A stretch of DNA of 64,000 bases. Origin: Cytobacillus firmus (lineage in GTDB: Bacteria > Bacillota > Bacilli > Bacillales > Cytobacillaceae). The notes under the pieces are model-generated. The model saw only the letters and a list, made by a program, of their open reading frames with translations. It was not told the DNA's origin and ran no database searches. The first letter of the stretch is position 1, and each line of letters begins with the position of its first letter. Below are positions 1-8,659 of this stretch, one piece after another. The position numbers were made by a program, and so were the translations under genes. The stretch is taken from NCBI RefSeq assembly GCF_023715565.1, contig NZ_JAMBOJ010000028.1, positions 1 to 64,000 of the forward strand, read 5' to 3'.

Positions 1-77
1 TGATCCGCTGGTACAAGTTCGTCTAGTGCAATCATTTCAATTTGATCTCGTTGAATTGGATTATGTTTAGAAAGCAT
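1..77 (-). CDS. IS1182-family transposase, N-terminal fragment (runs off the window)
   Basis: The first 25 codons read from an ATG at 75-77 on the minus strand give MLSKHNPIQRDQIEMIALDE and then LVPAD, the typical opening of Bacillus IS1182-family (DDE) transposases. A strong GAGGTG ribosome binding site lies about 7 bases upstream. The rest lies outside the window, so whether the gene is intact cannot be told. Family assignment rests on recognising this N-terminus. Confidence 0.75.
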   Translation of the reverse strand, partial: MLSKHNPIQRDQIEMIALDELVPAD

Positions 78-193
78 ATTAATCACCTCAAGCATTGTAT
101 TACTTCTATTTTAAATCAAAAAAGACTCCCGACAAGTACGATTTTCATCGAGTTTGTCGACAGTCTGAGATGAGCACTGTGCTCATCTTTTTT
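78..193. mobile_element. Probable terminal region of the IS1182-type element
   Basis: Between the transposase start and the next gene lie two inverted repeats. At about 124-166, GACTCCCGACAA pairs imperfectly with TTGTCGACAGTC, as often seen at the ends of Bacillus IS1182 relatives. At 168-188 there is a perfect 9-bp stem (AGATGAGCA / TGCTCATCT, loop CTG) followed by six T's on the plus strand, which looks like a terminator. The exact outer end of the element cannot be placed because the other end is not in the window. Confidence 0.45.
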
Positions 194-352
194 CGTTTAT
201 CCCCCTCATTTATTTCATGCATAGTTTTTCATGAATTTATTCCTTTTGCACATAATACAACTATTGTATTTACAAACAGTTTCACAAGGGAATAGGATTA
301 CTGATGTTGGTTAATGCCGGGAAAAACTACTACATAGTGAAGAGGTGTAAAC

Positions 353-1570
353 ATGAATTTTATTTGGGGGATATTCGGAATCATTGTCGTTTTAGGAATA
401 GCCTTCCTGTTTTCCAGCAATAGAAGAGCGATAAGTGTAAGAACAGTTGCGGGAGGGCTTGCCATTCAACTGATCTTCGCCTTTCTCGTTTTAAAGTGGG
501 AAGGCGGCAGAAAGGGATTGGAATGGCTCACAATGAAGGTAAACGATATAATCAATTATGCCAACCAGGGAATAAATTTCTTATTTGGCGGTCTTTTTAC
601 AGATGAATCGGGAATTACCTTCGTTTTCGCTCTTCAGGTTTTGCCTGTTGTAATCTTTTTTTCATCACTGATTTCCGTCCTCTATTACTTAAGGATTATG
701 CAATTTTTCATTAAAATCCTCGGCGGGGGACTGGCTAAGCTTCTTGGTACTAGAAAAGCGGAATCCATGTCGGCAGCAGCCAATATATTCGTAGGCCAGA
801 CTGAGGCTCCGCTTGTAATCCGCCCATTTATCGCCAATATGACAAAATCCGAGTTGTTTGCAGTCATGACAGGAGGCCTTGCTTCTGTGGCAGGATCAGT
901 TTTGATCGGGTATTCCTTATTGGGTGTGCCTCTTGAATATCTGCTGGCAGCAAGCTTTATGGCTGCACCTGCCGGTTTGGTCCTGGCCAAAGTTATGCTT
1001 CCGGAAACGGAAGATAAAGAAGAGCCTAAAGAATTTGAGATGGAAGTGGATAGCGATTCTGCAAATGTCATTGATGCAGCGGCAAAAGGAGCAAGTGTCG
1101 GACTAGAGCTCGCTTTAAATATCGGCGCAATGCTGCTGGCCTTTATTGCTTTGGTTGCTTTAATTAATGGTCTTCTTGGATGGGTTGGAGGGTTATTCGG
1201 GCTGGAAGGCTTGACGCTCGAAATCATACTTGGATATGTGTTCTCTCCGCTCGCGTTTGCTATAGGAGTTCCATGGTCAGAAGCCGTACAGGCAGGAAAT
1301 TATATTGGTCAGAAGTTAATTTTAAATGAGTTTGTTGCTTATTCTGCTTTTGCACCGGATATCCCGACTTTATCTGATAAAACGGTGGCAATCGTAAGCT
1401 TCGCCCTTTGCGGATTTGCAAACATTTCCTCATTGGGCATCCTGCTGGGAGGACTTGGCGGATTGGCCCCGAACCGGAGGCAGGACATTGCTCGGCTTGG
1501 TTTAAAGGCAGTTGCTGCGGGTGCCCTGGCATCTATGCTAAGTGCCGCCATAGCCGGAATGCTGTTTTAA
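353..1570 (+). CDS. nupC: NupC-family concentrative nucleoside transporter
   Basis: This 405-residue integral membrane protein should import nucleosides by symport with H+ or Na+. It has the family layout: hydrophobic N-terminal helices, the gate-domain motif GQTEAPLVIRPF near residue 150, and a second conserved block around residues 310-350 (PWSEAVQAG, then a C-terminal stretch containing CGFANISSLGI). The length is normal for Bacillus NupC. The ATG follows the site GAAGAGGTG at good spacing. The gene stands alone and is convergent with treA across a shared terminator. The preferred nucleoside cannot be read from sequence. Confidence 0.9.
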   Translation: MNFIWGIFGIIVVLGIAFLFSSNRRAISVRTVAGGLAIQLIFAFLVLKWEGGRKGLEWLTMKVNDIINYANQGINFLFGGLFTDESGITFVFALQVLPVVIFFSSLISVLYYLRIMQFFIKILGGGLAKLLGTRKAESMSAAANIFVGQTEAPLVIRPFIANMTKSELFAVMTGGLASVAGSVLIGYSLLGVPLEYLLAASFMAAPAGLVLAKVMLPETEDKEEPKEFEMEVDSDSANVIDAAAKGASVGLELALNIGAMLLAFIALVALINGLLGWVGGLFGLEGLTLEIILGYVFSPLAFAIGVPWSEAVQAGNYIGQKLILNEFVAYSAFAPDIPTLSDKTVAIVSFALCGFANISSLGILLGGLGGLAPNRRQDIARLGLKAVAAGALASMLSAAIAGMLF

Positions 1571-1587
1571 TGAACTATGAAATATGG

Positions 1588-1619
1588 AAAATCCCCCCGC
1601 AGGCCGGGAGGATTTTTTT
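1588..1619. terminator. Bidirectional terminator between nupC and treA
   Basis: AAAATCCCCCCG and CGGGAGGATTTT form a GC-rich hairpin around a short loop, with T-rich runs on both strands. It sits between the convergent nupC and treA stop codons. Confidence 0.85.
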
Positions 1620-3303
1620 ATTTCTTTAAATAATAGATAACCGATTCATATGGCCTTAACTGGATAGTCTCCGCAGCAGTAGGTGACTGCTTGTAATTGG
1701 CAAGTAAAATATCTGCTTTATATTTATCTGCTTGAATGTGTTCAGGAAGGGTAAAGGATGTTTCTTTCCCATAAAAATTATTTACGACCAACAATTTTTC
1801 ATTATCACCATTTCGAACATAAGCAAATACATCAGGATGATCCTCTGAAATCAGTTCATAGTCGCCATAGGTGATAATATCGTACTGCTTGCGAAGCTGG
1901 ATCAGCTTTTTATAATGATAAAATATAGAATTCTCGTCCTTCAATGCTTTTTCGGCGTTGATTTCCCTGTAATTGGATGCAACATGAATCCATGGCGTCC
2001 CTTCGGTGAATCCGGCATTTTCAGAGCTATCCCACTGAACCGGTGTCCGGGAGTTATCGCGCGATTTGCTTTTGAGAATATTAATAATTTCTTTTTCTGC
2101 CATTCCCTTTTCCTTAAGGATAGAATAAACATTCAATGATTCCACATCTCGATATTCATCTATACTATCAAAGCCCGGGTTCGTCATGCCAAACTCTTCA
2201 CCCTGATAAATATATGGAGTCCCCTGCATCATATGAATGGCTGTCGCCAGCATTTTTGCAGATTCGCGGTGATATTTTTTGTCATCACCATATCTTGATA
2301 CAATCCGGGGCTGGTCATGATTGCACCAAAATAAAGCATTCCAGCCTCCGCCCTTGTGCATTTCTTTTTGCCATTTCGATAATATCTGCTTTAAGGCCTT
2401 AAAATCAAATTCAGCGAGTGCCCATTTCTCCCCATTTGGGTAATCCACTTTCAAATGATGGAAATTGAACGTCATGCTTAATTCTTCCCGCTCAGGGTTG
2501 GAATATTTTATACAATGATCAATTGTAGTGGATGACATTTCCCCGACTGTCATACTGTCGTACTTTGAGAAGACTTTTTCATTCATTTCATGGATGAATT
2601 CATGAACACGCGGGCCGTCTGTATAGAACTTCCTGCCATCCCCCGGAGGTACAGTACCATCATCATCCGGAAAATCCTGATCTTTAGAAATAAGATTGAT
2701 TACGTCAAGTCTAAAGCCATCCACACCTTTTTTAAACCAGAATTCCATCATGTCATACACTTTGCTGCGCAGTTCTTCATTTTCCCAATTGAGATCTGCC
2801 TGTGTAACATCAAATAGGTGAAGATAGTATTGTCCGGTTGCTTCATCATATTCCCATGCATTCCCGCCGAATTTGGATTCCCAGTTTGTCGGCTCGCTTC
2901 CATCTTCCTTTGGGTCTTTCCATATATAAAAATCCCGATACGGATTGTTTTTGGATTTTTTTGCTTCCTGAAACCATTCATGTTCAGTGGATGTATGGTT
3001 CACAACAATGTCCATAATGATTTTTATGTCACGATTATGGGCTTCTTCAAGAAGCTTATCAAAGTCTGCCATTGTTCCATATTCCTCATGGATGCTGAAA
3101 TAGTCGCTGATGTCATATCCGTTATCACGCTGCGGAGATTTATAAATGGGTGTCAGCCAGACGACGTCCACACCTAATTCCTTTATGTAATCAAGCTTGG
3201 CAATAATTCCAGGAATGTCTCCAATTCCATTTCCTGTCGTGTCGTTAAAGCTTTTCGGGTAAATTTGATAGACTACTGCTTTTTTCCACCATGGTTGTTT
3301 CAT
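1618..3303 (-). CDS. treA: Alpha,alpha-phosphotrehalase (trehalose-6-phosphate hydrolase)
   Basis: This GH13 enzyme cleaves cytosolic trehalose 6-phosphate, delivered by the PTS permease TreP, into glucose and glucose 6-phosphate. The 561-residue protein closely resembles Bacillus subtilis TreA throughout: the N-terminus WWKKAVVYQIYPKSFNDTTG, the GH13 blocks DIVVNHTS, GFRLDVINLISKD (nucleophile Asp), VGEMSS (acid/base Glu) and NHDQPRIVSRYGDD, and the downstream SRDNSRTPVQWD. It is the last gene of treP-malL-treA and ends in the terminator shared with nupC. TreA is separated from MalL-type glucosidases by the SFNDTTG opening and by its trehalase-type loop (DGRKFYTDGPRVHEF). Confidence 0.93.
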   Translation of the reverse strand: MKQPWWKKAVVYQIYPKSFNDTTGNGIGDIPGIIAKLDYIKELGVDVVWLTPIYKSPQRDNGYDISDYFSIHEEYGTMADFDKLLEEAHNRDIKIIMDIVVNHTSTEHEWFQEAKKSKNNPYRDFYIWKDPKEDGSEPTNWESKFGGNAWEYDEATGQYYLHLFDVTQADLNWENEELRSKVYDMMEFWFKKGVDGFRLDVINLISKDQDFPDDDGTVPPGDGRKFYTDGPRVHEFIHEMNEKVFSKYDSMTVGEMSSTTIDHCIKYSNPEREELSMTFNFHHLKVDYPNGEKWALAEFDFKALKQILSKWQKEMHKGGGWNALFWCNHDQPRIVSRYGDDKKYHRESAKMLATAIHMMQGTPYIYQGEEFGMTNPGFDSIDEYRDVESLNVYSILKEKGMAEKEIINILKSKSRDNSRTPVQWDSSENAGFTEGTPWIHVASNYREINAEKALKDENSIFYHYKKLIQLRKQYDIITYGDYELISEDHPDVFAYVRNGDNEKLLVVNNFYGKETSFTLPEHIQADKYKADILLANYKQSPTAAETIQLRPYESVIYYLKK

Positions 3304-3348
3304 TTAGAATCACCCTGTTTCAGTTTATTTAGAATAATACTTTTCTTT

Positions 3349-5025
3349 TTAGCTGTTAAAGAGAACCACCTGAGTTTCGTATGGACGAAGTTTTATGGTT
3401 CTGTCAATTTGTATTTCATTGTAATTCCCAATCAGCTGTTCAAATTTCTTCTCCCGGAGGTTTGCAGGGAGTTCTGCTTCGGTGTTTCCTCCATAGAAGT
3501 TGCACATGACGAGAAGAGTCTGATTGCCCAGTGATCTTGTATAGGCGTAGACTTCAGGATGCTGATCAAGTATAAGATTATACTTTCCGTATATAATAAT
3601 TTCATTTTTCTTCCTGAGTTCAATAAGCTTTTTATAATAATGAAAAATAGAGTCAGGGTTTTTCATGGCCTTTTCGACATTAATGTCTTTAAAGTTAGGA
3701 TTTACTTTTATCCATGGAGTTCCTTCCGTAAATCCACCGTGCCTGGAAGAATCCCATTGCATGGGAGTTCTTGCATTGTCACGCCCTTTTGCATAGATGG
3801 CCTTCAGTGCTTTTTCCTCTGTCCAGCCATCGTTAAGAGCTTCTTTATAAAAGTTGAGTGTTTCTATATCTCTGTAATCATCAATGCTTGAGAAACGGAC
3901 ATTCGTCATTCCAATTTCTTCGCCCTGATAAATATATGGAGTTCCCTTCATCATATGCAGCAAAGTTGCCAGCATCTTTGCTGACTTATCCCAATACTCT
4001 CCATCATTCCCGAATCTTGAAACAGAGCGTGGCTGATCATGGTTATTAAAATAAAGACTGTTCCAGCCAACCTCATCCAATTCATTTTGCCATTTGGTCA
4101 GATTTGTTTTTAAATCAAATAGATCAAGGGGTTTAAGATCCCATTTGCCATTTGGCCCGTTATCAAGACTGACATGTTCAAACTGGAATACCATATTTAA
4201 CTCATTGCGTGATTCATCTGTATACTGCCGAGCCCACTCCGGATTCACACCAGGCATTTCACCGACTGTCATTACATCATACTTCGAAAGAGCCTTTTCA
4301 TTCATCTCCTGAAGGTATTCATGAATTTTGGGGCCGTTTCGATAATACTTGCTTCCAGAAGCATATTTCTTCCCTGGCTTTGGTTCATCATCTGGTAGTC
4401 CCTCCACTTTGGAGATAAAGTTGACTACATCCATTCTGAACCCATCAATCCCTTTTTCAAGCCACCAGGTCATCATGTCGTAAATTTCATTTCTCAGTTT
4501 CGGGTTCTCCCAGTTGAGGTCAGGCTGTTTTTTTGAAAACAGATGCAAATAATATTCTCCAGTACTTTCGTCAAGCTCCCAGGCAGATCCGCCGAAATTG
4601 CTGCCCCAGTTATTCGGCTCCTTTCCATTTTTCCCTTCACGCCATATATAGTAGTCCCTGTATGGATTATTTTTCGATTTCCTTGCTTCGGAAAACCAGA
4701 TATGCTCGTCTGAACTATGATTCACTACCAGATCCATAATGAGTTTGATGCCTCTTGTATGCAGCTCCGCAAGAAGCTCTTCCCAATCCTCCATTGTTCC
4801 AAACTCACGCATAATATCCTGATAATCACTGATATCATAGCCATTATCATCATTGGGTGATTTGTATACTGGAGAAAGCCACACCACATCAATTCCAAGA
4901 TCTTTCAAATAATCAAGTCTTGAGATAATTCCATTTAAATCTCCTATTCCATCTCCATTGCTATCCATGAAGCTTCGAGGATAGATCTGGTAAACTACAC
5001 TCTCTTTCCACCATTGTTTCTTCAT
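3349..5025 (-). CDS. malL: Oligo-1,6-glucosidase / alpha-glucosidase (GH13)
   Basis: This 558-residue cytosolic GH13_31 enzyme should hydrolyse isomalto-oligosaccharides, sucrose or maltose-type alpha-glucosides. Motifs seen are DLVVNHSSDEH, GFRMDVVNFISK (nucleophile Asp), VGEMPG (acid/base Glu) and NNHDQPRSVSRFG. It is a paralog of the neighbouring treA, but the opening WWKESVVYQIYPRSFMDSNG is of the MalL/oligo-1,6-glucosidase kind. It sits between treP and treA, where B. subtilis has none, so it is probably co-induced with trehalose uptake. The exact substrate range is inferred only. Confidence 0.85.
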   Translation of the reverse strand: MKKQWWKESVVYQIYPRSFMDSNGDGIGDLNGIISRLDYLKDLGIDVVWLSPVYKSPNDDNGYDISDYQDIMREFGTMEDWEELLAELHTRGIKLIMDLVVNHSSDEHIWFSEARKSKNNPYRDYYIWREGKNGKEPNNWGSNFGGSAWELDESTGEYYLHLFSKKQPDLNWENPKLRNEIYDMMTWWLEKGIDGFRMDVVNFISKVEGLPDDEPKPGKKYASGSKYYRNGPKIHEYLQEMNEKALSKYDVMTVGEMPGVNPEWARQYTDESRNELNMVFQFEHVSLDNGPNGKWDLKPLDLFDLKTNLTKWQNELDEVGWNSLYFNNHDQPRSVSRFGNDGEYWDKSAKMLATLLHMMKGTPYIYQGEEIGMTNVRFSSIDDYRDIETLNFYKEALNDGWTEEKALKAIYAKGRDNARTPMQWDSSRHGGFTEGTPWIKVNPNFKDINVEKAMKNPDSIFHYYKKLIELRKKNEIIIYGKYNLILDQHPEVYAYTRSLGNQTLLVMCNFYGGNTEAELPANLREKKFEQLIGNYNEIQIDRTIKLRPYETQVVLFNS

Positions 5026-5076
5026 AATGCAACCTCCGGTATATAAAAATATTGAGCATGCCTAAAAATGGCGATA

Positions 5077-5100
5077 CCATGGAATCCTAGAAATCCATGG
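5077..5100. other. Hairpin between treP and malL
   Basis: CCATGGA and TCCATGG form an inverted repeat around a 10-base loop in the treP-malL gap. There is no T-run on the coding (minus) strand, so it is more likely an RNA-processing or stability element than a terminator. The function is inferred. Confidence 0.4.
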
Positions 5101-5115
5101 CATCAATCATTCTAT

Positions 5116-6519
5116 TTAAGCTTTTTTAAATTTCGAGAAAGCTAAAGTTAATACAAACGGCACAACTAGAGCAATCCCCATTCCGATAAAGAATGCACCC
5201 CAGTTTTCCGCAAAGATGGAGAAGAATGCCGGTAATCCGCCTACACCAATTGACGGTGCCTTAACTCCATTAATAGTTATAAATATGCCTGCTGCAGCTG
5301 ACCCAATAATCGCTGCAAAGAACGGATACTTAAAGCGAAGATTAACCCCAAACATCGCCGGCTCCGTTACACCCAGCCAAGCTGAAATAGAAGAAGTGAG
5401 CGCTAGCCCTTTCAGCTTTTCGTTCCCTTTGCTTAACAGCATGATGGCAAAAGCAGCTGAACCCTGTGCAATATTGGATAGTGCCACCATCGGCCACAAA
5501 AACGTGCCGCCAATGCTGCCGATTAGCTGAAGATCGACTGCCAGGAATGTATGATGCATGCCAGTGATAACAAGAGGTGCATATAATCCTCCGTAAATCA
5601 AGCCTCCAAGGGCCGGAACAGCATCAAAGATTCCGACAACCCCATTTGTAATCCAGCTGCCGATCGTGAATGTAATTGGTCCGATGGCAATAAAAGAAAG
5701 AAATCCGGTAATAAGCAAAGCGATTGGTGCGACAGTCAGAAGCTGAACCGCATCAGGGATTCTTTTTCGCAGAAATACTTCTATCTTAGCCAAAACATAT
5801 GAAGCAAATAATACAGGCAACACTTGGCCCTGGTAACCTACTTTTTCAATTTCAAGACCAAATAAATTCCACTTCGGAACTTCTTCTGCTGCACCATAGC
5901 CCCATGCATTTAATAGATCAGGATGCACCAGCATCAAACCAAGCACCATACCAAGAAGCGGACTGCCGCCAAACCGGTTTACAGCACTCCATCCAATCAG
6001 CCCTGGAAGAAATACGAAAGCCGTGTTGGCAATCAGGTTAATGATGCTCGCCAGATCAGCCCAGTTTGTATAAACATCAACAAACGACTTATCATTGAAG
6101 AAAATATCAGGTGCTGTCATAATGTTGTTGATTCCCATCAGCAAACCAGCTGTTACGATAGCCGGGAGGATAGGAATAAAAATATCAGCCAGTGTTTTTA
6201 TTCCACGCTGCAAGGGATTTAAGCTTTCGGCAGCTGCACTTTTTGTCTCTTCTTTTGACGATTCACCAATACCGGTTGTATCTGTCATTTCTTTATATAT
6301 TTTATCAACGAGACCTTGTCCAATCACAACCTGGAATTGTCCATTGGTGGAAAATGAACCTTTTACAATATCAATATCTTCGAGCTTTTCTTTATTGACT
6401 TTACCTTCATCTTTTAATGCAAAACGCAGCCTTGTTACACAATGAGTGGCCGCAGCGATATTATCCCTGCCCCCGATAGCTTCTACGATTTGCTCTGCTG
6501 ACTCTTTATTTGTGGCCAT
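5116..6519 (-). CDS. treP: PTS trehalose-specific EIIBC component
   Basis: This membrane permease imports and phosphorylates trehalose. The ATG at 6517-6519 is preferred (467 residues) because AGGAGGAG lies just upstream; an in-frame extension of ten codons covers that site. The EIIB domain is at the N-terminus with its phospho-cysteine in AATHCVTRLRF (Cys27), followed by a linker and an EIIC domain from about residue 100 with roughly ten membrane segments. There is no EIIA domain, so phosphate must come from a separate EIIA of glucose type, as in B. subtilis. It is the first gene of treP-malL-treA. The promoter region carries TreR-like operators and a cre site. Confidence 0.92.
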   Translation of the reverse strand: MATNKESAEQIVEAIGGRDNIAAATHCVTRLRFALKDEGKVNKEKLEDIDIVKGSFSTNGQFQVVIGQGLVDKIYKEMTDTTGIGESSKEETKSAAAESLNPLQRGIKTLADIFIPILPAIVTAGLLMGINNIMTAPDIFFNDKSFVDVYTNWADLASIINLIANTAFVFLPGLIGWSAVNRFGGSPLLGMVLGLMLVHPDLLNAWGYGAAEEVPKWNLFGLEIEKVGYQGQVLPVLFASYVLAKIEVFLRKRIPDAVQLLTVAPIALLITGFLSFIAIGPITFTIGSWITNGVVGIFDAVPALGGLIYGGLYAPLVITGMHHTFLAVDLQLIGSIGGTFLWPMVALSNIAQGSAAFAIMLLSKGNEKLKGLALTSSISAWLGVTEPAMFGVNLRFKYPFFAAIIGSAAAGIFITINGVKAPSIGVGGLPAFFSIFAENWGAFFIGMGIALVVPFVLTLAFSKFKKA

Positions 6520-6629
6520 TCTACGCTCTCCTCCTGTTACCGTTTTCATAATAATGAAAAAAACAGTTATAAGGTTCTTATTTATCGTTCTCGATTTTTA
6601 TAAATCTATCCATTACACACAAATTAACT

Positions 6630-6676
6630 TGTATATACATGAACTGTTTACGCTTTCATTCTATCCTGTATATACA
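6630..6676. promoter_or_regulatory. Two TreR-type operators upstream of treP
   Basis: The palindrome TGTATATACA occurs at 6630-6639 and again at 6667-6676, centres 37 bp apart, each within a longer CTTGTATATACATG-like sequence. This matches the core of the known B. subtilis tre operator. The upstream copy lies between -35 and -10 of the treP promoter, the other just downstream, which suits repression. No treR gene is present in the window. Confidence 0.8.
6645..6658 (-). promoter_or_regulatory. cre site (CcpA) at the treP promoter
   Basis: On the minus strand TGAAAGCGTAAACA matches the cre consensus TGNAANCGNWWNCA at every defined position. It lies immediately downstream of the -10 box, between the two tre operators, so CcpA would block transcription when glucose is present. 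Confidence 0.82.
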
Positions 6677-6686
6677 TGTTAGTCAA
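6658..6686 (-). promoter_or_regulatory. SigA-type promoter of the tre operon
   Basis: On the minus strand TTGACT (6681-6686) and TAGAAT (6658-6663) are separated by 17 bases. The spacer contains one of the two tre operator palindromes. Confidence 0.75.
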
Positions 6687-6738
6687 CTATTTTTTCTTTC
6701 CCTTCTTTTATATACCCATTCACTCGGTTCGAAAGCCT

Positions 6739-6780
6739 AAAAAAAACCGGCTTAGAGACTAATCGTCTACAAAGCCGGTT
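6739..6780 (-). terminator. Terminator downstream of tatA
   Basis: AACCGGCTT / AAGCCGGTT arms with an inner AGAC/GTCT stem are followed on the minus strand by a run of T's. It closes the tatA transcript before the tre promoter. Confidence 0.85.
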
Positions 6781-6793
6781 CTAAACCAGTAGG

Positions 6794-6961
6794 TTATTTT
6801 CTTTTATCATCATCTTCAGTGAGATCACGGGTAGATTTCTTAAATTCTTTTAAGGTCTCCCCGAATGCTCTCCCTATTTCAGGAAGTTTTTTAGGACCAA
6901 AAATAATAAGAGCAAGAACCAGGATGAGAATTAAGCCTGGAATACCGATGTTTGATAACAT
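6794..6961 (-). CDS. tatA: Twin-arginine translocase subunit TatA
   Basis: This 55-residue membrane protein forms the pore-associated part of the Tat system, which exports folded proteins. It has the TatA signature: a short N-terminus ([10 protein letters not shown]), one transmembrane helix ([13 protein letters not shown]), the hinge [14 protein letters not shown], an amphipathic helix and an acidic/basic tail (EDDDKRK). TAAGGAG lies 7-8 bases before the ATG. No tatC is adjacent, so its TatC partner is encoded elsewhere. It is slightly shorter than the usual 57-70 residues but complete. Confidence 0.93.
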   Translation of the reverse strand: MLSNIGIPGLILILVLALIIFGPKKLPEIGRAFGETLKEFKKSTRDLTEDDDKRK

Positions 6962-7063
6962 GCTGAACACTCCTTATATATCATATCGCTTGAAACAGCA
7001 GTAATCATGTTCATTGTCCATTATAGGGGATTGGCTCATAAAATCATAGTATGAGAGTTATTT

Positions 7064-7798
7064 TTATAATTTCTCATTCTCCCGTTGATTAATCGCACGA
7101 TCAAGCTCTTCGAGAACATCACCAATTTTGCGCTCATGGATCACTTCATCAGCATAAAAGTCAAAATCAGTAGGTTTCATATTAATAATCACCAATTTTG
7201 CTCCGTTTTGTTTCGCAATCAGCGGAAACTGGTTGGCTGGTGTCACCGTCAGGGATGATCCCAGAACTATAAATAGTTCTGCCTTTTCTGATTCTACCGC
7301 TGCAAAATCTAAAGCCTGCTCAGGCAGCATTTCCCCAAACAAAACTACTGAAGGACGAAGCAGCCCCCCGCAATTACATTGAACGTGTCCATGCAAATAT
7401 CCCTCGCTCGGGAACTCTTTCTTACATTCCTGGCAATGGAGTGTCTGCAGATTCCCATGAAGTTCTGATACATTTTCACTCCCCGCCAACCGATGAAATC
7501 CATCCACATTCTGGGTGATAATACTCTTTAAAATGCCTCTCTTTTCCCAATCAGAAAGTATATAGTGGCCTTTATGAGGGCTGCACTCTTTGAGTCCGAT
7601 TACCCGGTGCCGATAAAATTCTATAAAACCCTTCACATTTTCATTCAATGCTTCAGTACTCGCAATTTTCCCAGGGTCTTCCCCATTCCATAAGCCATTA
7701 TTGGCTGACCTGAAATCAGGCAGTCCGCTTTCCGTTGACATTCCTGCTCCAGAGAATATTACTGTATAATTTGATTCTTTCAGCCATTTCTCAAGCAT
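7064..7798 (-). CDS. NAD-dependent protein deacylase, sirtuin (Sir2/CobB) family
   Basis: This cytosolic enzyme should remove acetyl or other acyl groups from lysines using NAD. The 244-residue protein has the sirtuin motifs: GAGMSTESGLPDFRS near residues 17-31, TQNVDGFH, the catalytic His in SELHG, a zinc site (CQEC ... CNC), and FGEMLPE and GSSLTV for NAD binding. The ATG at 7796-7798 was chosen since GGGAG lies 11 bases upstream; a GTG start six codons earlier is possible. It stands alone, divergent from the DUF1232 gene. Substrates are unknown. Confidence 0.88.
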   Translation of the reverse strand: MLEKWLKESNYTVIFSGAGMSTESGLPDFRSANNGLWNGEDPGKIASTEALNENVKGFIEFYRHRVIGLKECSPHKGHYILSDWEKRGILKSIITQNVDGFHRLAGSENVSELHGNLQTLHCQECKKEFPSEGYLHGHVQCNCGGLLRPSVVLFGEMLPEQALDFAAVESEKAELFIVLGSSLTVTPANQFPLIAKQNGAKLVIINMKPTDFDFYADEVIHERKIGDVLEELDRAINQRENEKL

Positions 7799-7947
7799 AT
7801 ATATATCAGCTCCCACTAAAATAATGTTACAGCGTTGAAGGCTATTTCCATTTTTTTCTCCAGGTTAAATGTTTATGTCATGTCAGGTATGCGGTAAATA
7901 ATAGATTATAACTGTTTTTACGAATTATCAATATAGGAGTGATGGCT

Positions 7948-8361
7948 ATGCCTGAAATAGAAACGAAAGATTATAAGGACGGCTATAAAAAATTTTCTTC
8001 CAGGGCAAAGCGTTATGCGGAGGATCCTGAAAAAACAAAAGGTCTGCTAAAAAAGGCTACACTTAAAGCTGAGAAAAACAAATCTTCGTTAAGTGATATA
8101 TGGGAAAAGTTTCAGCTGCTGATCGATTTAGTTAAGGCATGGTCAAAAGGGGATTACCGGCATATCTCCAAAAAATCAATTATCTTTATTATTGCATCCA
8201 TACTGTACTTTGTCTCTCCTATCGACCTGGTTCCAGACTTTTTAATTGGAATAGGGCTTCTTGATGATGCAGCAGTACTTGGTTTTGCCGTCAGCCAGAT
8301 TACAGGTGAACTTGAGAAATTCAAAACCTGGAAAGAAAGCCGGACTATTGAAATGAAATAA
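7948..8361 (+). CDS. DUF1232 (YkvA-like) membrane protein
   Basis: This 137-residue protein has a charged N-terminal half and a C-terminal DUF1232 domain with the signature SPIDLVPDFLIGIGLLDDAAVL in a hydrophobic segment near residues 80-110. The family function is not known; members are membrane-associated. The ATG at 7948 is favoured because AGGAGTG lies eight bases upstream; an ATG two codons earlier sits too close to that site. It is monocistronic and is followed by the thiamine riboswitch region. Confidence 0.75.
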   Translation: MPEIETKDYKDGYKKFSSRAKRYAEDPEKTKGLLKKATLKAEKNKSSLSDIWEKFQLLIDLVKAWSKGDYRHISKKSIIFIIASILYFVSPIDLVPDFLIGIGLLDDAAVLGFAVSQITGELEKFKTWKESRTIEMK

Positions 8362-8390
8362 TTTCAAATGGTGTCCATTTTGATATTGTC

Positions 8391-8399
8391 TGCTATAAT
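8391..8399 (+). promoter_or_regulatory. Extended -10 promoter of the thiamine-precursor operon
   Basis: TGCTATAAT is an extended -10 element lying about 45 bases before the TPP riboswitch. No good -35 is visible, as is usual for extended -10 promoters. Confidence 0.5.
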
Positions 8400-8439
8400 A
8401 AATCAAGGAAAGTATTCATGCCTGTTAAAATTAAATAGC

Positions 8440-8540
8440 AAGAAATGTAGGGGAACCGGTGTGCCGGTTGAGACTTCATCCTTAAGATGCTGACCCTTTG
8501 AACCTGATCTGGCTAATACCGGCGTAGGGAACATATTCTT
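8440..8540 (+). ncRNA. TPP riboswitch (THI box)
   Basis: The conserved thi-box core is visible: GGGG and an ACCGG/CCGGT helix followed by TGAGA, then ACCCTTTGAACCTGATC and TGGCTAATACCGGCGTAGGGAA. Outer bases AGAAATGT and ACATATTCT can close helix P1. It precedes a terminator hairpin and the ThiY operon, so thiamine pyrophosphate should switch off transcription of the transporter genes. Confidence 0.95.
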
Positions 8541-8564
8541 AAACATAATAAAATGTTTTTATAT

Positions 8565-8596
8565 GCGTCCCGGTTATATGCCGGGGCGTTTTTTAT
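8565..8596 (+). terminator. Riboswitch-controlled terminator
   Basis: GCGTCCCGG pairs with CCGGGGCG around a short loop, followed by TTTTTTATTTTT. It lies directly after the TPP aptamer and is the expected expression platform. Confidence 0.88.
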
Positions 8597-8659
8597 TTTT
8601 TAAGGGCAGACTAATACCAGCTTTCCTTACTACATAAAGCTTTTTGGGGAGGTTTCTAT

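Noticed and set aside
685-1227. 180-codon open frame antisense to nupC
   Set aside because: Shadow of the nupC coding frame; Ser/Pro/Ala-rich low-complexity product, no ribosome binding site, no family.
2818-3177. 119-codon open frame antisense to treA
   Set aside because: Overlaps conserved GH13 coding sequence; product resembles no protein and lacks a ribosome binding site.
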